A stretch of 64,000 nt of DNA from Xanthobacteraceae bacterium (GCA_019750915.1 JAIENY010000004.1:173073-237072); one strand, 5' to 3'. Shown: positions 54,124 through 62,888, counted from the first letter of the stretch. Numbers and translations are program-made. Notes: generated by a model not told the origin, from the sequence alone.

Positions 54124-56225
54124 ACCTGCGTGCCCTTGCCACGTCGACCAGGCCCCTGCACGAAGTGTTCGTCGACCATGCTCGCCGTGGCGCGGGGTTT
54201 TCGCGGCTGCCGCGGCCCATCCTGGACGAGGACGACGAACTCGTCTCCGATGACAGCGGCAATCCCCCTCCGCCCGTAAGGTCTTGCGCTCCCGAGGTCG
54301 TCACGGTTGCCGTCCTCCTTGGCCGTGCATTCGAGACCTCGCGCGACGTGCTCGCCGCGATGCTGGACCCGGACGCCGTCATCGTCATCCAGGTGCCCTA
54401 CCCCGATCTGGTGAAGCCGGTGCGGCGCTTCTTGCGACTTCTGCTCGCGAGCGATGCGCCCCTGATCGACGGCGACGACCTCGACGACCGTAGCCACGTG
54501 ACGAGATCGGACAACTCAGTCGTGGTCTTCATGGAGCAGACCAAGTCAAAGTCGTCCCCCGAAGGGGACGACGAAGCCGTCGCCATTGCTATGCGCTTCC
54601 GCTGCGCGATCATCGGCATCGTGACACCGCTTGGCCGATTGCCGAAGACCTTGGTCCGGCTCGCCGATCATCGCGTCGTCGTCCCACCGATCGACGCCAC
54701 GGTCGTGGCCGACGTGATCGAAGCGGTCACCGCTGCGAGGCCCGCGGTCGACACCTCGATGGCGAGCCGCGTCGGCATCAACGACCTTGCGATCGCGGTG
54801 CGCGACGATATCGGCGCCGAACGGTCGCTCGAACGGCTGCGCCGCCTCGTGGAGCCCGAGCTCACATACGACGTACCGCCGCTCTCCGAGCTTTCCGGCC
54901 TGGGCGAGGCGAAGACGTACTGTTTGGAGGTGGTCGAGTCCCTACGGGCGTATCTCGCAGGGACGCGTCCTTGGAGTGAATGTCCGCACGGCCTGCTGGT
55001 GTCCGGGCCTCCCGGCACCGGGAAGACCTCGCTGATGCGCTCGCTGGCCCGCGAATTGCCCGGCGTTCACTTCATCGCCACGAGCTACGCTCAATGGCAG
55101 TCACATAAAACTGGCCATCTCGGGGACGTGACGTCATGCATTCGTGCAACGTTTACGGAGGCGTATCAACGTCGCCCCGCCATCATCTACATCGATGAGT
55201 GTGATGCCATACCTGCGCGAGGGTCGATCTCAAAAGACAGCTCTTGGTGGAATTCGATCGTCGCGACGCTGCTCGAGTGCATGCAGGGTTTCGATCAAAT
55301 CGAGGGCGTATTCGTATGTGCCTCCTGCAACGATCCCGATGGCCTCGATCCCGCGCTTATCCGCGCCGGGCGCCTCGATCACCATGTCAGGGTCGAGCTG
55401 CCCGACATCGCAGGGTTGATGGGTATCTTCCGGACGCACCTTCGCTCCGATTGCGCGGGCGCCGACCTGCGCGAAGCCGCGCTCGTCGCCCGCGGTCACA
55501 CCGGCGCCGACGTCGAAAAGTGGGTCCGCATGGCTCGCCAGGCGGCGCGCAAGACCGGAAGGAACTTGACCGTGGAGGATCTCGTTCGCGTGGTCCGCGG
55601 TGGCAAGCCCGACTTTCCCAGAGATCTCCGCCTCTGCATCGCCTACCACGAAGCCGGACACGCGATCTCGCACCTGGTGCTCGGCACCGCCATGCCGAAA
55701 TCGCTCTCGGTCGGCGGCGACGGTGGCTTTGCGCAGAGCGCGCCGGGACGGCTTCAGCTCCCCACGCGCGACTATCTTGAGAGGCTCCTCATGACGATGT
55801 TGGCCGGGCGGGCAGCAGAGCAACTGAAGTTCGGCGAGGCGACGACCGGCGCCGGCGGAACGTCCACGGATTGCGATCTGGTCCGCGCGACAAGCTTGGC
55901 GCTGCGGATCGAAAGTGCATATGGATACGGACAGACAGGTCTCGTGACGCTCAGCGAGGATCAAGTCACCGACAGCCATCTGCTCATGAACGGGCCGCTC
56001 CGCTCGGCCACCAACGAAACACTGAAACGCTCCTACGACAAATCGCTGGCTCTCCTCAAGCAGAACGACCGGTCACTGGACGCACTCGCGGAAGCCCTGT
56101 TCGTGGCCGGCTATCTCGATCAGGCTGAGATCGCCGCGGTCATCGCGACGAACCCCCTGGTCGTGGCGGCGCCCGCCCACGTCCGCGAGGCGGCCTCTCC
56201 CTGTCCTGACCAGCCCGCCAGCTAG
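54120..56225 (+). CDS. Soluble FtsH-like AAA+ ATPase/M41 metalloprotease
   Basis: A protein of about 701 aa. The N-terminal 260 residues are unlike known domains and contain no membrane helix. The AAA+ module follows: Walker A GPPGTGKT (about 296-303), Walker B IIYIDECDAI, and the LDPALIRAGRLDH arginine-finger region. The C-terminal peptidase M41 domain has zinc motif HEAGH (about 510-514) and GAGGTSTDCDL supplying the third ligand. FtsH proteins are normally membrane-anchored; this one is not, so it is a dedicated cytosolic protease. It is coupled to the GIY-YIG gene upstream and 28 nt before the exonuclease gene. Role unknown; a triggered protease or effector-activating enzyme in defence is plausible. 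Confidence 0.82.
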   Translation: MNLRALATSTRPLHEVFVDHARRGAGFSRLPRPILDEDDELVSDDSGNPPPPVRSCAPEVVTVAVLLGRAFETSRDVLAAMLDPDAVIVIQVPYPDLVKPVRRFLRLLLASDAPLIDGDDLDDRSHVTRSDNSVVVFMEQTKSKSSPEGDDEAVAIAMRFRCAIIGIVTPLGRLPKTLVRLADHRVVVPPIDATVVADVIEAVTAARPAVDTSMASRVGINDLAIAVRDDIGAERSLERLRRLVEPELTYDVPPLSELSGLGEAKTYCLEVVESLRAYLAGTRPWSECPHGLLVSGPPGTGKTSLMRSLARELPGVHFIATSYAQWQSHKTGHLGDVTSCIRATFTEAYQRRPAIIYIDECDAIPARGSISKDSSWWNSIVATLLECMQGFDQIEGVFVCASCNDPDGLDPALIRAGRLDHHVRVELPDIAGLMGIFRTHLRSDCAGADLREAALVARGHTGADVEKWVRMARQAARKTGRNLTVEDLVRVVRGGKPDFPRDLRLCIAYHEAGHAISHLVLGTAMPKSLSVGGDGGFAQSAPGRLQLPTRDYLERLLMTMLAGRAAEQLKFGEATTGAGGTSTDCDLVRATSLALRIESAYGYGQTGLVTLSEDQVTDSHLLMNGPLRSATNETLKRSYDKSLALLKQNDRSLDALAEALFVAGYLDQAEIAAVIATNPLVVAAPAHVREAASPCPDQPAS

Positions 56226-56253
56226 AGAGCAAGTTCGTTCGAATGTAAGTGGA

Positions 56254-57147
56254 ATGACCATGCAGAGCGAAATCAACGAAGCCTTGGCAAGGCAACTCGA
56301 GGCGAGCGGACAATACAGGGTGCTGCGCCGCATCATGCCGGCCACGCCAGGCTTCCGTTCCGAAATCGGCGCGAAGATCGGCATTGTGCTGGACGTCGAG
56401 ACCACGGGTCTCGATACCGTTCGCGACGAGGTCATCGAACTGGCCATGGTCAAGTTTGCCTATTCGGCCGACGATCGGATTTTGGGAGTGATCGATGTCT
56501 TTCAGGCTCTGCAGGAGCCGTCGTTCCCGATCACCCCCGAGATCACGGCGCTGACCCGGATCACTAACGAAATTCTTGCCGGCCGAGAAATCGAACCGCT
56601 GGCAGTCGATCGTTTCACAGCCGACGCCAACATCATCGTGGCGCACAACTCCGCGTTCGATCGAAAATTCGCTGAGAGATTTTGGCCGGCCTTCGTGCAC
56701 AAACCATGGGCTTGCTCGTTCAGCGGCATCACCTGGAAGCAGCATGGTTTCGCAAGCGGCAAGCTGGAGCACCTCTTGGCCTCATGCGGACTTTTCTATG
56801 ATGCCCACCGGGCAGCCGACGATTGCCACGCCTTGCTCGCATTGATGGACCAGGAATTGCCGCCATCTAACGCTACCGTCCTCGCCTGCCTTCTCGAACG
56901 CGCTCGGCGGAGGACTGTCCGGGTCTGGGCGCAGCATGCACCTTTCGAACTAAAGGATGTTCTGAAGCAGCGCGCCTATCGTTGGAATGACGGAACGGAT
57001 GGCCGGCCGAAGTCATGGTACCTGGACGTCGAGGAAGAGGCCCTGGACGCCGAATTGCGTTTCTTAGAGAACGAGATTTACCAGCGCGAAGTCGACGTTC
57101 ATCGACAGGTATTCACGGCGCGAGACCGATACTCGAACCGAGCATAA
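56254..57147 (+). CDS. DEDDh-family 3'-5' exonuclease
   Basis: A 297-aa protein with a DnaQ-like exonuclease domain at about residues 42-200: Asp47 and Glu49 in DVETTG, Asp136 in HNSAFD, and His185/Asp190 in HRAADD complete the DEDDh set. The remaining C-terminal 95 residues (containing WAQHAPFELKDVLKQRAYRWND) are seen in exonucleases paired with a TerD/MAEBL-like tail, but I cannot name the domain. It degrades DNA or RNA from 3' ends. It is last in the module A operon. Confidence 0.85.
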   Translation: MTMQSEINEALARQLEASGQYRVLRRIMPATPGFRSEIGAKIGIVLDVETTGLDTVRDEVIELAMVKFAYSADDRILGVIDVFQALQEPSFPITPEITALTRITNEILAGREIEPLAVDRFTADANIIVAHNSAFDRKFAERFWPAFVHKPWACSFSGITWKQHGFASGKLEHLLASCGLFYDAHRAADDCHALLALMDQELPPSNATVLACLLERARRRTVRVWAQHAPFELKDVLKQRAYRWNDGTDGRPKSWYLDVEEEALDAELRFLENEIYQREVDVHRQVFTARDRYSNRA

Positions 57148-57586
57148 TGGTTAGACCTTGTCGCCCATAACAGCTTGGTTCGTGATTCGGGTTCTCACAT
57201 CCCCCTGACACGACTTACGTTGTGTGCGGACTACGAAAGAACGACTCGATTTCACTCTAAGAACGACTCGATCCGCACCTTTAAGAACGACTCGATTTTC
57301 GCATGGCTTTGAATTTGTTTGCTAATCTGTCCGCATTTTCAGTTATCTTGAATTCGAGCGTTCCAAAAATCGAGGGGGGTACTTTTGGCATGCCCCGCTC
57401 TTCGCGCTTGGTTCTAGAGCGCGAGAAACGATCACTCTAGATAACTGCCCGGCGTCTCCACCGGTGATCCCCTGTGGTCAAGATGAACTACAAAACGTCT
57501 ACCGGCTCCGCGACGAATCGTTGACCAACCTGCAAGGCACCTATGTGCCTATTCCCCCTACTGAGAAATCGGCTGCCTAGGCAGGC
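57148..57586. other. Intergenic region with three direct repeats
   Basis: A 439-nt stretch without a gene. It contains three exact copies of AAGAACGACTCGAT (57237-57250, 57259-57272, 57283-57296) and separates the converging module A and CBASS operons. No transposase frame is visible. Confidence 0.6.
57237..57296. repeat. Three 14-bp direct repeats at 22-24 nt spacing
   Basis: Copies of AAGAACGACTCGAT start at 57237, 57259 and 57283, about two helical turns apart. Multiple internal end repeats are typical of IS21-family termini, and iteron or regulator sites have similar layouts. Without a transposase gene the origin is open. Confidence 0.7.
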
Positions 57587-58483
57587 TCATGCCTTCGGCC
57601 CATTGAAATCCTTCAACAGTGCGGCGGCACCAGCTTCCATCTGCTTTTCCATCTCCGGACGCATGAACCTGTAGATCAACGGAAAAATCAGCGGATTTGC
57701 GACGCGCCGGCCGAAGATTGCATCTTGAAATTCGCGCGAGCGGCCTTCGCACTCAGCCTCCGAGCAAGCCCCGGATTTCACCTCGTCAAACAGTCGCTCG
57801 GCATCGCTCTTCAACGTGTCGCCCGCGTCCGCGGCATCCGATTGCCGGAACTGTTCCCGAACCACCCATAGTAACGCGGGAGCGACGGTCGCCGCGATGA
57901 CAACAAAATCAAGCATGGTCAATTTCATGGCGACCGAACCTACGATCAGCCCCAGAAACACCACGACCGCACAACAGATCAACAGATTGCGATAAGACCT
58001 GCGTAATGACATGTCGTACCAAAGATTGGTGCGCTGACACACCACTCGCGCCAGCGACAGCGGCGCCCCTTCTGGAATGGGCCCGTACCATCCTCGAAGC
58101 TTGGCTTCGTCGCCTGTCCAATTTCTAAAGGCGGCATCGATCTTCTCCTCATCGACCCGCTTTCCAGCCGAAAAGCTATTCCATGACATCTTGAGAACGC
58201 CGCAGTCGAACTCTTCGCTAACTCTGGCCGCCATCTTGAGCTTGCCGCGTAGTGACCGATCGAGCCACAGCACGTCGAGGGCGGTGACGATCAAACCATA
58301 AAGAGCAACATATGGGCGAGCGGGCGAATACAACGTCCCTAGAATGGCTCCCGCCACGGGAAACACGACGGTCGCCAGGAACTGGGTTACCTGCAGCGCC
58401 GTGGCGTCGGCGTAGATCTTTTGCCGCGCCTTCAACACGCGCTGAAAAGCTGGCAGGTCCTGATCCTTGGCGATGGTATTCAT
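57587..58483 (-). CDS. S-4TM-family putative pore-forming CBASS effector
   Basis: A 298-aa membrane protein with two pairs of hydrophobic helices (about residues 30-75 and 165-210) separated by a soluble domain, and a soluble C-terminal part. This is the layout of the S-4TM effector family. In CBASS such effectors bind the cyclic nucleotide made by the CD-NTase and permeabilise the inner membrane, killing the infected cell. It starts 15 nt after the CD-NTase gene and is the last gene of the operon. Confidence 0.8.
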   Translation of the reverse strand: MNTIAKDQDLPAFQRVLKARQKIYADATALQVTQFLATVVFPVAGAILGTLYSPARPYVALYGLIVTALDVLWLDRSLRGKLKMAARVSEEFDCGVLKMSWNSFSAGKRVDEEKIDAAFRNWTGDEAKLRGWYGPIPEGAPLSLARVVCQRTNLWYDMSLRRSYRNLLICCAVVVFLGLIVGSVAMKLTMLDFVVIAATVAPALLWVVREQFRQSDAADAGDTLKSDAERLFDEVKSGACSEAECEGRSREFQDAIFGRRVANPLIFPLIYRFMRPEMEKQMEAGAAALLKDFNGPKA

Positions 58484-58498
58484 CTAATCAAACCCACC

Positions 58499-59941
58499 CT
58501 ATTCGATGACGACGTAGAACGGCTCGCTCTTCGCCACAAGGACGTCGTCGCTTCGACGAATGACGAAGGCCTCGGCCATGTGGACACCCCGATACTGGAG
58601 GTCTTCCCAGTGTCCGCTAGATCTGTTCTCCGGGTAAAATCCGCCACGTCCCGCCCCCTTCGCCATCGCCACCGCACCCGTGTTGGTGATACGCCACTGG
58701 ACCTGAAAGTCGACGGGAACGGGGCTGCCGCCGTTGACGGAGGCGCGGAAGTAAAGCCCGCCGCGTGCAGGCAGCACTTCTCCCGCCCGCGCTGGACGCC
58801 CCTGGCTTGCGCCATTTGGGCGCCATTCGGCGGTCACCGAGGCCACCACCAACTCAGGAAGCTGCCGCCACGGCGGCTGCTTAATATGCGGTGGCCTGCT
58901 GAAGCCCGCCGGCAAAACCGAAAGGCCGAAGTTCTTCACGACGTCAACGATCTCGTTCAGATGCGCGGCAGTCGACGACATGAGGCTGCGGATTCTCGCT
59001 GCGCCCTCAGGCGCGCTGTCGGCAGCGGCCTTAACGACATCCCCCTTGCCGAATTCATCGCCGAAAACGCGCTGCCATGCGGTAATACTTTCCTGCCGAC
59101 CCTCCGTGTCGTAAGCCTCGTCGATCCAGCCACGATAACGGTGGATGACGTTCCGGAAATTCATGTACTGATCCTGAGTTTCCCACAACGTCGCGAAATC
59201 CTCGGTCGAGAGCTTCGGGTTGCGGACTTCCGGCTTGTACGGCCGCTGTTGGAGCCAGTCGTCCAGTCGTCCCATCAAGGTCCGGAGCGTCGTGGGGACG
59301 TCCGTGAAATCTGGGCTATCCTTCTCCATCCATTCGATCCTGTAGCCCACCAAAGTCGTCAACAGCACCGAGGGACAGGTGAAGGTCTCCTTGATGTCGC
59401 GCAGATACTTCAGCAGCCGCGTCACCTTCCGGAACGAGTTGGAACCTGAGTAGGCATTTCGCTCCTTCAGCCAGGTCGTGTACTCAACAGGCTCGCTCCG
59501 CTCGAAACCACCCTTGCGGTTGCAGACCTCGATGCTGCCTTCCCACTGGCGGCCCACGACGCAGGGGGCCAGGTCGATCCTGCGGTCGCCGGCGTAGGTG
59601 ATCGTCACGCAGTAGTCCCAGACCTTGGTCTTGTCGGCATAGGTCCCGCTCGCCGCGAACACGCGCCCGAGTTCCTCTACGTAATCGGCGGCCGTCCATC
59701 CCTCCACCGGATCGACCATCACCAGCAGGTCGGCGTCGAACTCGGCACCATCGACCGGCCGGATGATCGTGCGGTGAGCCCAGGATCCCTGCTCTTCGAA
59801 GCCCCTCTTGCGGGGCTTCCAATCGGATCCGCGGATGAACGTCTTCAACGCGTCGATACTGTCCTCGAGCAGATCGATGCGGGTCTGGTTGAGGTTCACG
59901 GTGTCCTTGAGAAAATCGTCGAAGAGACTAACCAACTTCAC
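58499..59941 (-). CDS. CBASS CD-NTase (cGAS-like nucleotidyltransferase) with AGS-C domain
   Basis: A 480-aa protein starting at GTG 59941. The nucleotidyltransferase motif is complete: GS at residues 52-53, Asp69-x-Asp71 in EFDADLLV, and the third aspartate Asp123 in RRIDLAP. The helical OAS-like half follows. The C-terminal about 110 residues form an AGS-C sensor domain (VQWRITNTG, RGVHMAEAFVIRR). On phage infection it would make a cyclic di- or trinucleotide signal. Its start overlaps the stop of the DUF2235 gene (GTGA). No Cap2/Cap3 genes are present, so it is a type I-like CBASS. Confidence 0.9.
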   Translation of the reverse strand: MKLVSLFDDFLKDTVNLNQTRIDLLEDSIDALKTFIRGSDWKPRKRGFEEQGSWAHRTIIRPVDGAEFDADLLVMVDPVEGWTAADYVEELGRVFAASGTYADKTKVWDYCVTITYAGDRRIDLAPCVVGRQWEGSIEVCNRKGGFERSEPVEYTTWLKERNAYSGSNSFRKVTRLLKYLRDIKETFTCPSVLLTTLVGYRIEWMEKDSPDFTDVPTTLRTLMGRLDDWLQQRPYKPEVRNPKLSTEDFATLWETQDQYMNFRNVIHRYRGWIDEAYDTEGRQESITAWQRVFGDEFGKGDVVKAAADSAPEGAARIRSLMSSTAAHLNEIVDVVKNFGLSVLPAGFSRPPHIKQPPWRQLPELVVASVTAEWRPNGASQGRPARAGEVLPARGGLYFRASVNGGSPVPVDFQVQWRITNTGAVAMAKGAGRGGFYPENRSSGHWEDLQYRGVHMAEAFVIRRSDDVLVAKSEPFYVVIE

Positions 59942-60852
59942 GTGGCAATTCCTTTCCGGTACTCATCACTTGTCGTGCTCTGCTTTGGGGCGGCGTCGGA
60001 TCCGGAGTAATACTTCGTGAGCTTTTCGTGGTCGGACAGGTTCGTCGGCCGGTACGGCGCGTGGCTGTAAAAATGCGGGACGCCGTTGGGAGCATCGAAG
60101 CGCTTATAGACGGACGAATGCAGGATGCCGCAGGGCTGGACCTTGCGGTGCCCTTCCGTCCACTTGAAGCGTCCGCCGAGGTACCCGGGCTCGCGTGCGT
60201 CGTGCTGCGGCCCTAGCGGGTCGGGGTTGAGTTGGAGGTAGCGTTCGTCGACCTTGATGCCGTTGCCGGTCGGCGTCTTGCTGTCGGGCAGGTTCACCGC
60301 GGCGTGCACCATCCAGCCAAGCGAGATGTCGGAGAGCCGCGCCTCGTTTTCGGGGTAGCTGCCGCCGATATCGGAATGGTTCCCGGCGAACCACACCTGT
60401 TGCAGCCAGTCGGGGTATTCGTCGGGGCGTTCGGGGCCCTTGTTGTGGGTGCCGCCCCAGATCACCCGGCCGAAGTCCGCGCGGTTCTCATCGATCGACA
60501 GCGCGTGCCGCGCGTACCAGACCTTGTTGTTGAGGTGCAGGTCGTAGAACTTCATCTTCGGCGAGGCGAGGTGCCACCGCGTCCACCATGGTCCCGGCAG
60601 GCCGGCGGCGAACTTGACGTGCGTGGCCGCGTAGCCGGTCGCCGCAGCGAGTAGGCCGAACCCGGCGAGCGTCAGGAAGGTCGCGAGGAACGGGAAGAGA
60701 AGGAGCGACTGCGCGAAGCTGATCGTAGCAAGCGCCAACGTTGCCCCGCCAAGGAGCGCCGCCGATAGCAGATAGCTTCCGAGCGACGCGACGGTGTCGA
60801 ACACACCGACGAAGAACGGCACCGTGTTGGGCTCGCCGTTGTCGTCGGCCCC
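59938..60852 (-). pseudogene. C-terminal part of DUF2235 hydrolase after an amber codon
   Basis: It continues the 60853 gene in the same frame after a TAG: GADDNGEPNTVPFFVGVFDTVASLGS, a typical DUF2235 catalytic-aspartate region, then two hydrophobic helices and FAGNHSDIGGSY, which carries the catalytic histidine. The frame stays open to 59938. Unless the TAG is read through, this half is made only by internal initiation (first ATG-type start at 60822). It lacks the nucleophile serine, so alone it should be inactive. Confidence 0.75.
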
Positions 60853-61407
60853 CTACTTCTGACGGAAATTCGCCGCCAGCGCCTTGCGCTGCTCAACGTA
60901 GGCCGTGTCCTTCGGCGAGCTGACGAACTGGTAGACCTTCTTCACGGCCTCCTTGGCGATGGCCGTCGAGGTGCCGACGTCGCGCCGCAGCGGCTTGCCA
61001 TCCGGCATCCGCGTGGGAACGCCGCAGAGCGAGAGCACCGCTGCGAGGCACCTGACGGTGTAGGCGCCGCGGCTGAAGCCGAACAGAAAGATGCGGTCGC
61101 CAGGCTGGTAGACCCGCACGATCCAAGCGTAGCAGTCGATGATGTTCGTGGTGATGCCGAGGCCCGTCGCCTGGCTGGCTACGTTGTGCAGCCATCGCCA
61201 GGCGCGCGTAACGAAGAAGGCACCGTGTGGCGGCTGGGAGCCGAGGCCGGCATCGTAGAAGGCGATCTGCTCGCCGGCGTTGATGTTGGTGTCCGGCCCG
61301 CAGCGCGTGGCGCGGAACATCTTGTAGATGTTGGACCGGTTCTCGTCGGGGGTGAGACCACCTGCCTGACCAGTGCCGTCTGAAAATACCAGGATGTTCT
61401 TCGACAT
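60853..61407 (-). CDS. DUF2235 alpha/beta hydrolase, N-terminal part ending at an in-frame TAG
   Basis: It starts at ATG 61407 (GAGGA 4 nt upstream) with SKNILVFSDGTGQ, the conserved DUF2235 opening, and carries the nucleophile elbow FGFSRGAYTVR. It stops at TAG 60853-60855 where the family usually continues with an aromatic or polar residue. Upstream in-frame codons to 61578 are not needed. DUF2235 proteins include Tle-type phospholipases. Here it is the first gene of the CBASS operon, so a second membrane-attacking effector is plausible. Confidence 0.8.
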   Translation of the reverse strand: MSKNILVFSDGTGQAGGLTPDENRSNIYKMFRATRCGPDTNINAGEQIAFYDAGLGSQPPHGAFFVTRAWRWLHNVASQATGLGITTNIIDCYAWIVRVYQPGDRIFLFGFSRGAYTVRCLAAVLSLCGVPTRMPDGKPLRRDVGTSTAIAKEAVKKVYQFVSSPKDTAYVEQRKALAANFRQK

Positions 61408-61556
61408 GGTGTCCTCGTCGCGTTCGTTGCGATCGAGGAAGCGGCGGTCTTGGCCGTCGGGGTAGCTGGCTCCAGCCATTGCCGCGCGCGCATGAAGAAT
61501 CGCTACGTTTCGATCTATCCAAATTGCTCCGTCCGGTAAGGACGGCGCTAACCATA

Positions 61557-61600
61557 CAGATATATCTGACGCTTGCACTTGTCAATATGTGCGCTATAAC
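61557..61600. promoter_or_regulatory. Overlapping divergent promoters with a 12-bp palindrome
   Basis: Plus strand: TTGCAC (61573-61578), 16 nt, TATAAC (61595-61600), driving the XRE/ImmA pair. Minus strand: TTGACA (complement of 61580-61585), 17 nt, TATCTG (complement of 61557-61562), driving the CBASS operon. The perfect palindrome CAGATATATCTG (61557-61568) overlaps the minus-strand -10 box and is a candidate repressor site. Confidence 0.55.
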
Positions 61601-61655
61601 TTCGTCCAACTAAATCTAACGATCTCGAAAAACGAGGTCTTTTGAGAGGCTTAGG

Positions 61656-61979
61656 ATGTCATTAGCCACCAAATTGAAGGAGTTACGGGTCCGTCAGAAG
61701 CAGTCGCTGCAGGATGTCGCCGACGCGGTCGGCGCCTCGAAGACCCACATCTGGGACCTGGAGAGGGGCCAAAGCAGCAATCCGTCGGTCGATCTGCTGA
61801 CCAAGCTCGCCGGCCACTTCCGGGTGAGGATTGCCGATCTTGTCGGCGAAAACCCGAACGCCACCGACGAGGACGAAAAGCACGTTGCCTTGTTTCGCGA
61901 GCTCAAGCAGTTATCTGACCCCGACCTCGAGACGATCCGAATACTAATGCAGCGGTTGAAGGGGCCCGAACGGAAGTAG
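61656..61979 (+). CDS. XRE-family repressor, CapH-like
   Basis: A 107-aa protein with an HTH_XRE domain (about residues 6-60, LQDVADAVGASKTHIWDLERG) and a short helical C-terminal part (LFRELKQLSDPDLETIRILMQRL). It diverges from the CBASS operon and is 6 nt before an ImmA/IrrE-type peptidase gene. Known CBASS loci carry the same pair, CapH repressor and CapP peptidase, where CapP cuts CapH on DNA damage and raises CBASS expression. That assignment here rests on order and domain type. Confidence 0.82.
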   Translation: MSLATKLKELRVRQKQSLQDVADAVGASKTHIWDLERGQSSNPSVDLLTKLAGHFRVRIADLVGENPNATDEDEKHVALFRELKQLSDPDLETIRILMQRLKGPERK

Positions 61980-61985
61980 CTCGCG

Positions 61986-62888
61986 ATGCAGATCACCCGC
62001 ATGGACCTGGCCGACAAGGGATCCCCCGAAGGGATCGTGATGGCCATCCTAAAGGCTGAGCCGAACCTGCCGATCCCCGTCCCGATCGAGGAGTTGTGTC
62101 GCCGGCTCGACATCATCGAGATCCAGGCGTTGACGACTGCGGGCTTCGAGGGCGGCCTGCTGACAGACCGCGAGCGGAGCAACGGGATCATCCTGGTCAA
62201 GAACGGAGTGTCGCCGCAGCGCCGCCGGTTCACGCTGGGCCATGAGCTCGGGCATTTCCTGATGCCCTCGCATTTGCCGGACAGCGAAGGCCGCTTCCTT
62301 TGCTCGGAAATGGACATGTTGCTTCTCAATCCGAAGGAAGGCGACCGCCGCGCGAAGATGGAAGTCGAGGCAAACCGCTTCTCGTCCCTGATCCTGATGC
62401 CGCCGCCCGCGTTGCGGGGCGAGTTCGGCAGGAAGTCGGTGCCAAGCCTCGAACATATGCTTGCGCTCTCGAAGAAGTTCGACGTCAGCAAGGATGCGAT
62501 GGCCAGGACCTATGCGGAACATCACCCGGAGCCGATTGCCTTCGTGGTGGTCCGCGATGGCAAGGTGCTGCGGAACTACCGCAACAAGATCAGATTTCCT
62601 TACATCACCGCGCTCCGCGGCAAGGCCGTACCCGAAAGGTCATTGTTCTATCGCAAAGGGCTTCAGATAGGTGTGCCAAGCGACGTGGATGCGCGTCTCC
62701 CAGACAACTGGATCTACGTCGAGCGCGGCCGCCAGGCTCCGAGGGTGAGCGAGCAGGTTTATCTGCAGGCCAACGGCTTCGCGCTGATTATGCTCTGGTA
62801 CGAGCCAGCGGACGATCCGGACTACGACGAAGATGGCGAGCGGACGGCGAAGGAACGGTTGAAGCACCGGCAGTCGCGGTTCACTTGA
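61986..62888 (+). CDS. ImmA/IrrE-family metallopeptidase, CapP-like
   Basis: A 300-aa protein with a zinc peptidase domain: HELGH (about residues 80-84) and the downstream glutamate in EVEANRFSS as third ligand. A C-terminal about 120-residue sensor-like domain (VVVRDGKVLRNYRNKIRFPY onward) follows. Such peptidases cleave a partner XRE repressor when triggered, for example by single-stranded DNA. The 6-nt gap to the XRE gene supports partnership and de-repression of the divergent CBASS operon. Confidence 0.85.
   Translation: MQITRMDLADKGSPEGIVMAILKAEPNLPIPVPIEELCRRLDIIEIQALTTAGFEGGLLTDRERSNGIILVKNGVSPQRRRFTLGHELGHFLMPSHLPDSEGRFLCSEMDMLLLNPKEGDRRAKMEVEANRFSSLILMPPPALRGEFGRKSVPSLEHMLALSKKFDVSKDAMARTYAEHHPEPIAFVVVRDGKVLRNYRNKIRFPYITALRGKAVPERSLFYRKGLQIGVPSDVDARLPDNWIYVERGRQAPRVSEQVYLQANGFALIMLWYEPADDPDYDEDGERTAKERLKHRQSRFT

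Noticed and set aside
57237..57296. CRISPR array
   Set aside because: Only three 14-bp repeats with 8-10-nt gaps; repeats and spacers are far too short and no cas gene is present.
49312..62888. Prophage
   Set aside because: No capsid, tail, terminase or lysis genes are seen; the content is recombinase, regulator and defence genes only.
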